64,000 bases of DNA from Zoogloea sp021286885 (lineage in GTDB: Bacteria; Pseudomonadota; Gammaproteobacteria; Burkholderiales; Rhodocyclaceae). Both the position numbers and the translations under genes were made by a program. The stretch is taken from assembly GCF_041915215.1 (NCBI RefSeq), contig NZ_JAYSBV010000005.1; one strand, given 5' to 3'. Positions 35,642 to 43,932 of the stretch are shown in pieces; the stretch's first letter is position 1; the number at the start of each line of letters is the position of its first letter. The notes beneath the pieces were generated by a model, which was given only the letters and a program-made list of their open reading frames with translations, was not told the DNA's origin and made no database searches.

Positions 35642-36338
35642 CAAGGACATGAGCCTCAGCGTGCGGGCCGGCGAAATCCTGGCCCTGATCGGCCCCAACG
35701 GGGCGGGCAAAAGCACCATGTTCAACCAGCTGTCCGGGGTGGATAGCCCCAGCTCGGGCGAGATTCTGTTCCGGGGCCAGGCGGTGGCGGGGCGCGAATC
35801 CCGGGACATCGCCGCCCTGGGCATGAGCCGCAGCTTCCAGCATGTGCGCCTGTTGCCCGGCATGAGCGTGCTTGAAAACGTGGCCATTGGCGCCCACCAG
35901 CGGGGCCGGGCCGGGGTGATGGCAGCCGCCTGGCGCCTGGATCGGGCAGAGGAAGCCCGCCTGCTCCAGGAGGCCGCCCGCCAGATCGAACGGGTGGGGC
36001 TGGGCCCCTGGATGCATGCGGATGCGGCCAGCCTGGCCCTGGGGCAACAGCGCATTCTCGAAATCGCCCGGGCCCTGTGTTCCGACCCCTGCCTGCTGTT
36101 GCTCGACGAGCCCGCCGCCGGGCTGCGTCTCAAGGAGAAGCAGGCCCTGGCCGAGTTGCTGGGGCGGCTGCGGGGCGAAGGGCTGGCGGTGCTCATCGTG
36201 GAGCACGACATGGATTTTGTGATGAATCTGGTGGATCGGGTGGTGGTGATGGAGTTCGGCCAGAAGATCGCCGAGGGCCTGCCGGAGGAAATCCAGCAGA
36301 ACCCGGCTGTCCTTGAAGCCTATCTGGGAGGTGTGTGA
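35331..36338 (+). CDS. LivM C-terminus fused to LivG ATPase (continuation of the upstream gene)
   Basis: This frame encodes the end of LivM (VWGAVLGAGVITLLKQWLQD), a linker, then a LivG ATPase of about 250 residues with RRFGGLVANKDMSL, Walker A GPNGAGKST, signature-like SLALGQQRILEIARAL and Walker B LLLLDEPAAGL. The signature reads LALGQQ rather than LSGGQQ-type. With the preceding frame it makes one H-M-G fusion of about 950 residues if the G run is one base shorter. Alone, the ATG at 35331 is unlikely to be the natural start. Confidence 0.75.
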   Translation: MWGAVLGAGVITLLKQWLQDVLPRLLGSAGNYESIVFGLLVVLMLHRARAGLWPWLARLVPVRARPRVLDPEAAPLPRKPQPPHGEVILEARQVTRRFGGLVANKDMSLSVRAGEILALIGPNGAGKSTMFNQLSGVDSPSSGEILFRGQAVAGRESRDIAALGMSRSFQHVRLLPGMSVLENVAIGAHQRGRAGVMAAAWRLDRAEEARLLQEAARQIERVGLGPWMHADAASLALGQQRILEIARALCSDPCLLLLDEPAAGLRLKEKQALAELLGRLRGEGLAVLIVEHDMDFVMNLVDRVVVMEFGQKIAEGLPEEIQQNPAVLEAYLGGV

Positions 36339-36339
36339 A

Positions 36340-37089
36340 ATGGGCCAGAGCCTGCTTGAAGTCAGGAAACTCGCGGTTGCCTACGGCAAGGTGGAGGCGG
36401 TCAGCGATGTGAGCCTCCAGGTGAAGGAGGGCCAGATCGTCACCGTAATCGGCCCCAATGGCGCCGGTAAGACGACCACCCTGGCGGCCATCATGGGCCT
36501 GCTGCCCTCATCCGGGCAGGTGGTGGTGGAAGGCAGCCTGGAGGGCGTGCCCGAAATCGAACGCCAGGTCTTGCGTGGCCTCGCCCTGGTCCCCGAAAAG
36601 CGGGAGTTGTTCGGCAGCATGAGCATTGAAGACAACCTGCTGCTGGGGGCTTTTCTGCGCCAGCGCCAGGGGCACCGGGATCACCCGGCCAGCCTGGAAG
36701 AGGTGTACGCCCTTTTCCCCCGGCTCAAGGAGCGGCGGCGCCAGCAGGCCGGCACCCTGTCGGGCGGGGAGCGCCAGATGCTGGCCCTGGGCCGGGCGCT
36801 GATGGGCAAGCCCCGCCTGTTGATGCTGGATGAGCCCAGCCTGGGGCTGGCGCCCCTCATCGTGCGGGAGATCTTCCGGATCATCGCCGCGCTGCGCCAG
36901 CGCGGGGTCTCCATCCTGCTGGTGGAGCAAAACGCCCGTGCCGCGCTCCAGGTGGCGGATTACGCCTACGTGCTGGAGAACGGCCGGGTGGGGATGGAAG
37001 GCCCGGCAGAAACCCTGCGCCACGATCCCCGGGTGATCGAAAGCTATCTCGGGCTGGCCACCCGGCACCAGGAAATGCTGGCCAGCTAG
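36340..37089 (+). CDS. LivF ATPase of the Liv-type transporter
   Basis: A 249-residue ATPase with LEVRKLAVAYGKVEAV, Walker A GPNGAGKTT, the LivF-typical VPEKRELFGSMSIEDNLLLGA, signature LSGGERQMLALGRAL and Walker B LLMLDEPSLGLAP. It is the second ATPase of the uptake system, starting one base after the LivG stop. An ATG at 36313 lies inside the LivG frame and is not used. Confidence 0.93.
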   Translation: MGQSLLEVRKLAVAYGKVEAVSDVSLQVKEGQIVTVIGPNGAGKTTTLAAIMGLLPSSGQVVVEGSLEGVPEIERQVLRGLALVPEKRELFGSMSIEDNLLLGAFLRQRQGHRDHPASLEEVYALFPRLKERRRQQAGTLSGGERQMLALGRALMGKPRLLMLDEPSLGLAPLIVREIFRIIAALRQRGVSILLVEQNARAALQVADYAYVLENGRVGMEGPAETLRHDPRVIESYLGLATRHQEMLAS

Positions 37090-37189
37090 GCCCGCCATTC
37101 AAGCGCGCAGGCGCCGGGGGCGTGGGTCCCCGGCCTGCCGTCTGCAACCCTGAACCTTTAATCCAAACCAACTTGAAAGCGCATTCGTC

Positions 37190-38053
37190 ATGACTCCCAT
37201 CAGTGAAGCGGCCAGCAGCCGCATGGCCCGGGTGTGTGCCGCCGGGCAGGAATTCCAGATCCACTATAACGATCTGGGCGAGGGCCCCGAAACGGTGGTG
37301 ATGCTCCACGGCTCCGGGCCGGGGGCCACCGCCTGGGCCAACTTCAACCGCAACATCGAGCCCCTGCTCGAAGCCGGCTATCGGGTGATCCTGATGGACT
37401 GCCCAGGCTGGGGCAAGAGCGATCCGGTGGTGTGCACCGGCTCCCGTTCGGAGCTGAACGCCCAGGTGCTGGCCGGCCTGCTGGACGTGCTCGCGCTGCC
37501 CCGGGTGCATGTGATTGGCAACTCCATGGGGGGGCACAGTGCCGTGGCCTTCGCCCTGGCCAACCCGGCGCGGGTGGGCAAGCTGGTGCTGATGGGCGGC
37601 GGCACGGGCGGCCCCAGCCAGAGCGTGCCCATGCCCACCGAGGGGATCAAGCTGCTGCAGGCCTTGTATCGGGAGCCCAGCATCGAAAATCTCAAGAAGA
37701 TGATGGCGGTTTTTGTGTTTGACACCAGCAGCCTGACCGAAGCCTTGTTTCAGGCCCGGCTCGACAACATGCTGAGCCGCCGGGATCATCTGGAAAACTT
37801 CGTCAAGAGCCTCGCCGCCAACCCGCGCCAGTTCACCGACTACGGCCCGCGCTTGGGCGAGGTGGGCGCCCCGACCCTCATCATTTGGGGGCGGGACGAC
37901 CGTTTCGTACCCCTGGATATCGGGCTGCGCCTGCTGTGGGGGCTGCCCAACGCCCAGATGCACATCTTCAACCGCTGCGGGCACTGGGCCCAGTGGGAAC
38001 ACGCGGCCCAGTTCAACCGGATGGTGCGGGATTTCCTCGCCGAGCCGGTGTGA
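37190..38053 (+). CDS. mhpC: 2-hydroxy-6-oxonona-2,4-dienedioate hydrolase
   Basis: At 287 residues this alpha/beta hydrolase matches MhpC: oxyanion LHGSGPGATAWANF, nucleophile Ser112 in HVIGNSMGGHSAVAFAL, catalytic Asp in WGRDDRFVP and His in CGHWAQWEH. It hydrolyses the ring-fission product to succinate and 2-hydroxypentadienoate, the MhpD substrate. It closes the catabolic operon. Confidence 0.94.
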   Translation: MTPISEAASSRMARVCAAGQEFQIHYNDLGEGPETVVMLHGSGPGATAWANFNRNIEPLLEAGYRVILMDCPGWGKSDPVVCTGSRSELNAQVLAGLLDVLALPRVHVIGNSMGGHSAVAFALANPARVGKLVLMGGGTGGPSQSVPMPTEGIKLLQALYREPSIENLKKMMAVFVFDTSSLTEALFQARLDNMLSRRDHLENFVKSLAANPRQFTDYGPRLGEVGAPTLIIWGRDDRFVPLDIGLRLLWGLPNAQMHIFNRCGHWAQWEHAAQFNRMVRDFLAEPV

Positions 38054-38096
38054 GGCCGCGGGGGCAGGCTTTGAGCGTGCCCCGGCTGGCCTTGGT

Positions 38097-38933
38097 TTAC
38101 TTCAACTCAAACCCCATCCGCTTGAGGGCATCCACCAGCTGGTCGCGGCCCATCAGGGCGGCGGCGTCGCGCACGCGCTTGGCGGAGTGGTTGGACCAGG
38201 TGCCGCGCACCTTCATGTGCTGGGCCTCGTAGAAGGCACGCATGGCGGCATCGTATGCGTCCAGCCCGGGGGCCTGGGCGCTGCGCGAGTATTCCTCGTG
38301 GTGCAGCACCACGTGCTGGGGCGGGCGCGGCTTGATGCTGGTGGGCTGGGCCGGGTCGGGGGTGCCCACGCACAGGCCGAACATGGCGACCACCTTGGGC
38401 GGGAGCTTGAGTTCGGCGGCCACGGCTTCGGGCTGGTTGCGCAGGGCGCCGATGTAGACGGTGCCCAGGCCCAGGGATTCGGCGGCGGCCACCGCGTTTT
38501 GGGCGGCGAGGGCGGCGTCGATCACCGCCACTTCAAACATTTCCAGGTAATCCAGGGCGGCGTGGGTGTCGCCTACCTTGGTGGCTACCTGTTCCAGCCG
38601 ATCCAGGTCGGCCAGCCAGATCAGGAACAGGGGCGCCTGTTCGATGTGGGCCTGACCACCGGCCCAGGCCGCCATGCGCGCCTTGCGTGCCGGGTCGCGC
38701 ACCGCCACCACGCTCCAGGCCTGCAGGTTGGAGGAGCTGGAGGCCGATTGGGCGGCGGCGATGATGGCCGAAAGCGCATCGTCCGACACCGGGTCGGGCA
38801 GATAGGCCCGCACCGAGCGGTGATTCAGCAGGGTTTCGATGAGCGGCGAAGTGGTTTCGGGGACGGCAGCATCGGCACCGTAGCGGGCCTGATACAGGGC
38901 GGCGAGGGTGGCGCGGGCAGCGTTGGAACTCAT
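38097..38933 (-). CDS. Nitroreductase-family NAD(P)H:FMN oxidoreductase
   Basis: A protein of about 278 residues with the NfsA/nitroreductase fold: TLLNHRSVRAYLPDPV (FMN-binding RSxR context), AAQSASSSSNLQAWSVVAV and GLGTVYIGALRN. It is an FMN flavoprotein reducing nitro or quinone compounds. ATG at 38933 is favoured over one at 38939, because AAGG lies six bases ahead of it. It faces the mhp operon and could be unrelated to it. Confidence 0.88.
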   Translation of the reverse strand: MSSNAARATLAALYQARYGADAAVPETTSPLIETLLNHRSVRAYLPDPVSDDALSAIIAAAQSASSSSNLQAWSVVAVRDPARKARMAAWAGGQAHIEQAPLFLIWLADLDRLEQVATKVGDTHAALDYLEMFEVAVIDAALAAQNAVAAAESLGLGTVYIGALRNQPEAVAAELKLPPKVVAMFGLCVGTPDPAQPTSIKPRPPQHVVLHHEEYSRSAQAPGLDAYDAAMRAFYEAQHMKVRGTWSNHSAKRVRDAAALMGRDQLVDALKRMGFELK

Positions 38934-39084
38934 GGACATCCTTGGTCGGGGTGGTGGAAGGCGGCCCCTGCAGGCGCAGGGGCCTCGGCATCTGGGTGCA
39001 GATTTTAGTCCGCCACCGGACAAGGGGGTTCAATACGCTCCATGGGGGCATAGAGCGGATTGATACGGCGATGGGTGATGAGGC

Positions 39085-39468
39085 TCAGTGCCGCGCAAAC
39101 AGATCCCGCAGCTTGCACAAGGTGGTGGTGATGTCGAAGCGGGTTTCGGGCAGGGCTTCGCCGGTGAGGATGCGGGCGAGGGCCTGATCCGGCTCCCGCT
39201 CGCCGGTGAGCAGCACCTGGGCGCCGCGTTTCTGCATGTGGCGGATGAAGCCGTCTCCTGCACTGGCGGCGACCACGATTTCCACCCCGTCGAGGGGGTG
39301 GGGCCCGTCGTCCTTGAAGTGGTGCAGTACCTGTTCCTTGGCGAGTTCCACGCTGTCCGGGTGGGGCAGGGGATGGCCGGGCAGGCAGTCGTAGATCCAC
39401 CAGTGGCGGGCTTGGCCTGCGTGGCCGGACACCTGCTGGGCGTCGTTGACCGGAATCGCGATCTTCAT
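39085..39468 (-). CDS. NifX/NafY-family dinitrogenase iron-molybdenum cofactor protein
   Basis: The 127-residue protein shows the NifX/NifB-C fold: KIAIPVNDAQQVSGHAGQARH at the N-terminus, EIVVAASAGDGFIRHMQKRGAQVLLTG in the middle. It is a second member of the family in this window, distinct from nifX at 7.4-7.8 kb, and probably binds FeMo-cofactor precursors. It lies 24 bases after nifZ on the same strand. Confidence 0.88.
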   Translation of the reverse strand: MKIAIPVNDAQQVSGHAGQARHWWIYDCLPGHPLPHPDSVELAKEQVLHHFKDDGPHPLDGVEIVVAASAGDGFIRHMQKRGAQVLLTGEREPDQALARILTGEALPETRFDITTTLCKLRDLFARH

Positions 39469-39492
39469 GGGGCAGAGGGCTCCGGGCGCGGT

Positions 39493-39783
39493 TTAGTGGG
39501 AGGCCTGGAGGGCGCGGGCTTCGGCCTCGTCCTGGGTGAGTTCTTCGGGCAGGCAGCCCACCGGAATGCCCAGATCCAGGCCCGGGCCTTCGAAGCGCAC
39601 CAGGTAGATCTGTTCGCTGGGCATGGCTTCCACGTGGCCAAACTGAACCACCACGCCCCGGGTGCCGGCGGCGGCCACCAGGGCGCCTTCGGCAAAGCCG
39701 GGCAGGCCGCCGTCACTGAAAATGTCGTCGCGGCAGAACACCACGTCGCCCCGTTGAAATTGCACGTCGTCTTCCATTTCCAT
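39493..39783 (-). CDS. nifZ: NifZ, P-cluster maturation protein
   Basis: A 96-residue NifZ-type protein: FQRGDVVFCRDDIFSDGG and GTRGVVVQFGHV, then YLVRFEG and the end EELTQ. NifZ acts in the second step of nitrogenase P-cluster formation. ATG at 39783 (MEMEDDVQF) is preferred over a longer frame from 39894 whose extra residues are not family-like. A sigma-54 promoter at 39830-39844 lies 47 bases upstream. Confidence 0.85.
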   Translation of the reverse strand: MEMEDDVQFQRGDVVFCRDDIFSDGGLPGFAEGALVAAAGTRGVVVQFGHVEAMPSEQIYLVRFEGPGLDLGIPVGCLPEELTQDEAEARALQASH

Positions 39784-39829
39784 GCTGCGCTCCGTTTGAC
39801 TGGGTTGCTTGGGTGATGGGCAATGGGGT

Positions 39830-39844
39830 GCAAGTTCGATGCCA
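39830..39844 (-). promoter_or_regulatory. Sigma-54 promoter of nifZ
   Basis: The minus strand reads TGGCAT-CGAAC-TTGC followed by A, matching the -24/-12 consensus with correct GG-N10-GC spacing. No exact TGT-N10-ACA was found upstream. Confidence 0.75.
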
Positions 39845-39914
39845 GCCCGCCGTGGGCATGCTTCTCGCTGTAGCTGGGGCTTAGCGTCTTTCAAGCATGC
39901 AAGGGGAGTACAGA

Positions 39915-40307
39915 ATGATGGAATGGTCTGAAACGCGGCACCGGCTGGGCCTGGCGCCCATGGATCTCACCCACCAGGAATTCATCGAACGGGTGAATGC
40001 CGCCAGCCAGGCGAGCGGGGCGGCCCTGGTGCCGGCTTTCCGGGCCTTGCTGGAACACACCGAGCAGCATTTTGCCCAGGAGGAGGCCTGGATGGTCGAA
40101 ACCGCCTGTCCGGCCCGGGATGAGCACGCGGGGGAGCATCGCCGGGTGCTGGGCGATCTGCGCCGCTTTCTGGCGCGCATTGAGCAGGGATCGAGCATGA
40201 TGGCCCGGGCCTACCTGAAGGAGCAGGTGCCGGGCTGGTTTGATCTGCACGCCAGCACCATGGATGCGGCGCTGGCCGCGCACCTGAAGGCCCGGGGCCG
40301 TGCCTGA
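39915..40307 (+). CDS. Bacteriohemerythrin
   Basis: The 130-residue protein has the di-iron ligand pattern of hemerythrins: LTHQEFIERVN, LEHTEQHFAQEEAWM, RDEHAGEHRRVL and WFDLHASTMDAAL. It binds O2 and is frequent near nif genes in microaerobic diazotrophs, where it may protect nitrogenase or sense oxygen. I chose ATG at 39915 because AAGGGGAG lies at the right distance before it; an ATG at 39897 is less likely. It is divergent from nifZ. Confidence 0.9.
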   Translation: MMEWSETRHRLGLAPMDLTHQEFIERVNAASQASGAALVPAFRALLEHTEQHFAQEEAWMVETACPARDEHAGEHRRVLGDLRRFLARIEQGSSMMARAYLKEQVPGWFDLHASTMDAALAAHLKARGRA

Positions 40308-40387
40308 GCCGTGCCCCCGGGGCGCCTGGTCTGCGTGCTTAAACGGCGTGCTTAAGGGGCGACCCACCGGCGGCGACCCACCGCCGA

Positions 40388-40828
40388 TCAGCCGCCGATG
40401 GTGACTTCGTAGGCAAGGCGCAGCATCTCCAGCTCCAGGGGGGCGCAGTCGCGGGCTTCGGTGATGTGCACGAAGCGTGCGCCGGCGGCCTCAATGGCGG
40501 CAAAGGGTGGGTCGATGCTGGTGAAAGTGGCGAGCAGCACCTCCAGGCAGGCGCCCTCTGCATCCAGGCAGGCTTCGAACTCGTCTTCCAGCTTGAGGCT
40601 GCCCGGGGGCAGGCCCAGCTGGCGTTCGGCTGCGGCCAGATGCACGCTGGGCAGGGTGCTCACCACTTCCCGGGGAAAGGCATCCTTGGCGCAGCGCTGG
40701 CTGGCGGCAGGCACCGGCTCAAAGGCCCACATGCCGTGGGGAAAGCGGACAAAGCGCAGGCGGGCGCTGGTGGGGTGTTTGTGGGCAAGGATCAGGCGGT
40801 GGGGACGGGGGGCGGGAGCCGCGTTCAT
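40388..40828 (-). CDS. Uncharacterised protein near nifZ and flavodoxin
   Basis: A 146-residue protein beginning MNAAPAPRPHRLILAHKHPT, with SARLRFVRFPHGMWAFEPVPA and a Cys/His-containing end (FVHITEARDCAPLELEML). No domain is recognised. It follows the flavodoxin gene by 79 bases on the same strand, so it may be nif-regulated. ATG at 40828 avoids a long upstream extension. Confidence 0.6.
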   Translation of the reverse strand: MNAAPAPRPHRLILAHKHPTSARLRFVRFPHGMWAFEPVPAASQRCAKDAFPREVVSTLPSVHLAAAERQLGLPPGSLKLEDEFEACLDAEGACLEVLLATFTSIDPPFAAIEAAGARFVHITEARDCAPLELEMLRLAYEVTIGG

Positions 40829-40907
40829 GGGGCCTCCCGCCTGTGGCAAGCCTGACACCTGGCCGGGGGATTGTCGGAAATGCGACAGGGGGCCAGGGTC
40901 TTCATCA

Positions 40908-41417
40908 TCAGCCCAGCAGCGCGTCCTTGACCTGCTCCAGCCATGCATCGACGCGCTCGTCGGTCATGTCCTTCTGGTTGTCGTTGTCCAGGGCGAGGCC
41001 GACAAACTCGCCATCCACCACGGCCTTGGACTTGGAGAACTCGTAGTCGTCGGTGGGCCAGCTGCCGATGAGGGTGGCGCCCTGGGCCTTGGCGGCTTCG
41101 AACAGGATGGCCATGGCGTCACAGAACTCATGGCCGTAGGATTCCTGGTCGCCCAGGCCGTAGATGGCCACGGTTTTCCCAGTCAGATCAACGCCTTTGA
41201 AGGTGGGCAGGAATTCTTTCCAGGAATCCACCAGTTCGCCGTCGCCCAGGGTGGGGGAGCCCAGAATCAGGGCGCTGAACTTGGCCACGTCGTCGGCGCT
41301 GGCCTTGGATACATTGAACAGCTCGACCACGTCTTCACCGAGTTTTTTGACGATGGACTTGGCCACCTTGCGGGTGTTGCCGGTCTCGCTACCGTAGAAA
41401 AGGCCGATGGTGCTCAT
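40908..41417 (-). CDS. nifF: Long-chain flavodoxin, nitrogenase electron donor
   Basis: The 169-residue protein has the phosphate-binding loop FYGSETGNTRKVA at about 7-19, the aromatic-rich FMN loops (SPTLGDGELVD, YGLGDQESYG) and the long-chain insert. It matches NifF/FldA flavodoxins. A sigma-54-like element lies upstream and nif-associated genes follow, supporting the nif assignment over a general flavodoxin. Confidence 0.88.
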   Translation of the reverse strand: MSTIGLFYGSETGNTRKVAKSIVKKLGEDVVELFNVSKASADDVAKFSALILGSPTLGDGELVDSWKEFLPTFKGVDLTGKTVAIYGLGDQESYGHEFCDAMAILFEAAKAQGATLIGSWPTDDYEFSKSKAVVDGEFVGLALDNDNQKDMTDERVDAWLEQVKDALLG

Positions 41418-41488
41418 GGGGATTCTCCTAAAGGCAATGGAACAGTGTGGAAACAGTGTGGGTTTAGGTAAGTGCTAGGCGCCTCCTT

Positions 41489-41503
41489 GCAAAACCCGGG
41501 CCA
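41489..41503 (-). promoter_or_regulatory. Sigma-54 promoter of the flavodoxin gene
   Basis: The minus strand reads TGGCCC-GGGTT-TTGC then A, with correct GG-N10-GC spacing; CCC replaces the more usual CAC. It lies 72 bases upstream of the flavodoxin start. No NifA site was seen upstream. Confidence 0.6.
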
Positions 41504-41586
41504 GTCCATGTTGCCAAAGGGGTTATTTGCGCCCATGCATTCCACGGCGTGGGGCGCTATGCTTCAGACTGTTACGGAGAAATGAA

Positions 41587-41967
41587 ATGAAATTTCTGAG
41601 CACACGTCTGGCGGCCCTCAAGCAGGCAGCCATGGCCCGTCTGGGGCGTCGCCTGCCCGGTAGCCAGCGCGCGCCGGATGGCCTGGAGCGGGTGGTGTGG
41701 CGCAAGCTGCCCGGTATCGCCCTGATGGGCACCCTGGTGGTGGCCTTGTACCCGCTCCAGTTGCGCGTGCTGCCCCCCGAGCTGCCCGCCGATCAGCTGG
41801 CCAAGATGATCCAGTCGGCCGACATCCTGGCCATTGCGGCGGTGGTGCTGCACTGGACGGCGGTGTTTACCGTGGGTATTGCCTGCCTGATCGTGCGCAT
41901 CATGAAGGGCCCCGCCTATGTGGCAGATTCCTACCCCGTGCAGGATCGGGATCGCCCGGCTCCCTGA
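41587..41967 (+). CDS. Small two-helix membrane protein, unknown function
   Basis: A 126-residue protein with basic N-terminus (KFLSTRLAALKQAAMARLGRR), two membrane helices (about residues 44-60 and 83-106: IALMGTLVVALYPLQL and ILAIAAVVLHWTAVF) and the end KGPAYVADSYPVQDRD. GGAG precedes its ATG. It is not recognised. It sits next to the exosortase-associated acyltransferase on the opposite strand. Confidence 0.7.
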   Translation: MKFLSTRLAALKQAAMARLGRRLPGSQRAPDGLERVVWRKLPGIALMGTLVVALYPLQLRVLPPELPADQLAKMIQSADILAIAAVVLHWTAVFTVGIACLIVRIMKGPAYVADSYPVQDRDRPAP

Positions 41968-42017
41968 GTTGAGTGGGTGCCAGGTGCGGGGCGCCGGCTC
42001 GATGCCGGCGCGCTTGT

Positions 42018-42794
42018 TCAGCATTCTGCGATGACGGTTTCGGCTTCGGCCTCGTGCTGGTAGCAGGCATCGATTTCCTCGTTGACGACCCGCCACAGGG
42101 GGCGCACAAAGAAGCGCAGGCCCCGGATGATGCTGTCCACGTCCATCATCGAGGGCACCCGGATGCCCCGGTGTTGCACCGGCCCGCCGATCTGGGTGAT
42201 CTGCACCCCCAGCTTGCCAAAGTGGTCGGCCAGACGGGGTTCGGTTAACACAAACAGGGTTTCGATGCCCTCCCGTTTGGCCAGGGCTACGGCCCCCAGG
42301 TAAAGGCTGATGGGGATGTACGGAAAGCGGGGTTGCTCCTTGCGGCCGAAGTCTTCCAGGTTGAGGCCGAAGGGGCGGTTTTGTTCGCCCTTGCGCCGCC
42401 GATAGCCGGCCCGCACGGCCAGGCGTGAGACTTCCGCGATGCTGCCCCGGTGCAGTCGGGCGGGGTCGATGATGCGCCGGTCCAGGGTGGCGGCACAGCT
42501 GCGTTCAAAGGGCAGGGGGGTGTCGGGGGCTTCCGGGCGGGCCAACACCAGCCGGTTGCAGCCCACCAGGCTGCGGCCCGCATCGGACGTGCGCAGCAGG
42601 CAGTGCAGGCTATGGCGGTCGTACTCATCCACTTCCCGTCGATCTGGGCGCACGGGTTCAAAGCCCAGTTCTTCGCAATAAACTTCGTGTCTGATCCGGT
42701 ACACATGATCGCGTTCGGAAGGGTTCAGGGCGGCAGCAAGCCGGAAGTGGCGCTGGAATCCGGTGCCCAGGCTGAAGTGATCAAGCAGCGACAT
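42018..42794 (-). CDS. PEP-CTERM/exosortase system-associated acyltransferase
   Basis: The 258-residue GNAT-like protein has the hallmark YRIRHEVYCEELGFEP at about 32-47, HSLHCLLR, EVSRLAVRAGYRRRKGE and LTEPRLADHFGKLGVQI. Members are found in bacteria with PEP-CTERM sorting and extracellular polysaccharide loci; the substrate is unknown. The exosortase genes are not in the window. Confidence 0.88.
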   Translation of the reverse strand: MSLLDHFSLGTGFQRHFRLAAALNPSERDHVYRIRHEVYCEELGFEPVRPDRREVDEYDRHSLHCLLRTSDAGRSLVGCNRLVLARPEAPDTPLPFERSCAATLDRRIIDPARLHRGSIAEVSRLAVRAGYRRRKGEQNRPFGLNLEDFGRKEQPRFPYIPISLYLGAVALAKREGIETLFVLTEPRLADHFGKLGVQITQIGGPVQHRGIRVPSMMDVDSIIRGLRFFVRPLWRVVNEEIDACYQHEAEAETVIAEC

Positions 42795-43014
42795 GGAGCC
42801 TCCTTTAGAACGGTAAGCGTGACGGATTTCACGGATTTACGGCGCAAGCTGTCCGTAATTGAAGAATTTTGTATGGAAAAAAATTCACCATAAGCAGGCT
42901 TGTTATCTCCCTGAAGATCCGTCAGCCGGTCGGGATAGCGCGAAAACGCCCCCTATCCGGACTGCTTAGGCTTCTGGCGTATCATTTCGGCTTTCAGCTT
43001 CGGGAACACACTCC

Positions 43015-43899
43015 ATGAATCAGCCAGCCTTCAACTATGACGAAGCCTTTTCCCGCAACATCGGCTGGGTGACCCTGGCCGAGCAATCCGCCCTGCGCGG
43101 CAAGCGGGTCGCCATTGCCGGTATGGGCGGCGTAGGGGGTGTGCACCTGCTCACCCTCGCCCGGCTTGGGGTGGGGGCTTTCCATATTGCGGACATGGAC
43201 GTGTTCGAACTGGTGAATTTCAACCGCCAGGTTGGGGCCACCCTGTCCACCCTGCATCAGCCCAAGGCCCAGGCGCTGGCCAAAATGGCCCATGACATCA
43301 ACCCTGAGCTGGATATTCGGATCTTCGATCAGGGGGTGGATGCCACCAACCTGGATGCATTCCTCAAAGATGTAGACCTGTACGTGGATGGGCTGGATTT
43401 CTTTGCCTTCGACGCCCGGCGCAAGACGTTTCAGGCGTGTTGGGAACGTGGTATCCCGGCGGTGACGGCAGCCCCCCTGGGCATGGGCACCGCCGTGCTG
43501 AGTTTCCTGCCCGGGCAGATGTCGTTTGAAGAGTATTTCCGCCTCGAAGGCTGCGACAAGGACGAAATGGCGGTGCGCTTCCTGCTGGGTCTTTCTCCGG
43601 CCATGCTCCAGCGGGGTTACTTGGTGGATCCTTCCCGGGTGAACTTCAAGGAGCAGCGCGGCCCCAGCACCATTGCTTCCTGCCAGCTATGTGCCGGGGT
43701 GACGGCGGTGGAATCCCTTAAGATCCTGCTCAAGCGGCCCGGTGTGCTGTGCGCCCCCCGGGGCTTCCAGTTCGACCCCTATCGCAATCGTTACGTGAAA
43801 ACCTGGCGCCCGTGGGGCAACCGGAACCCGATTCAGCAGATCGGGCTCTTTATCGCCCGGCGTCAACTCCGGGCCATGGGGGCGCGTGCGCGTACTTGA
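43015..43899 (+). CDS. ThiF/MoeB/E1-like adenylyltransferase
   Basis: The 294-residue protein carries the ATP-binding GMGGVGGVHLLTLARLG motif near residues 37-53, NFNRQVGAT (R finger context) and CQLCAGVTAVESLKILL at the C-terminus. It activates a C-terminal carboxylate or small molecule by adenylation. No sulfur carrier gene is next to it, so the partner is unknown. Confidence 0.88.
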   Translation: MNQPAFNYDEAFSRNIGWVTLAEQSALRGKRVAIAGMGGVGGVHLLTLARLGVGAFHIADMDVFELVNFNRQVGATLSTLHQPKAQALAKMAHDINPELDIRIFDQGVDATNLDAFLKDVDLYVDGLDFFAFDARRKTFQACWERGIPAVTAAPLGMGTAVLSFLPGQMSFEEYFRLEGCDKDEMAVRFLLGLSPAMLQRGYLVDPSRVNFKEQRGPSTIASCQLCAGVTAVESLKILLKRPGVLCAPRGFQFDPYRNRYVKTWRPWGNRNPIQQIGLFIARRQLRAMGARART

Positions 43900-43932
43900 C
43901 CTGCCCGTAAGGGCTTTGCTTCTCTGTTTGCC

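Noticed and set aside
40846..40860. Possible -24/-12 element before the 146-residue gene
   Set aside because: GG-N10-GC spacing fits but the -24 box reads AGGTGT, and it would leave only a few bases of leader.
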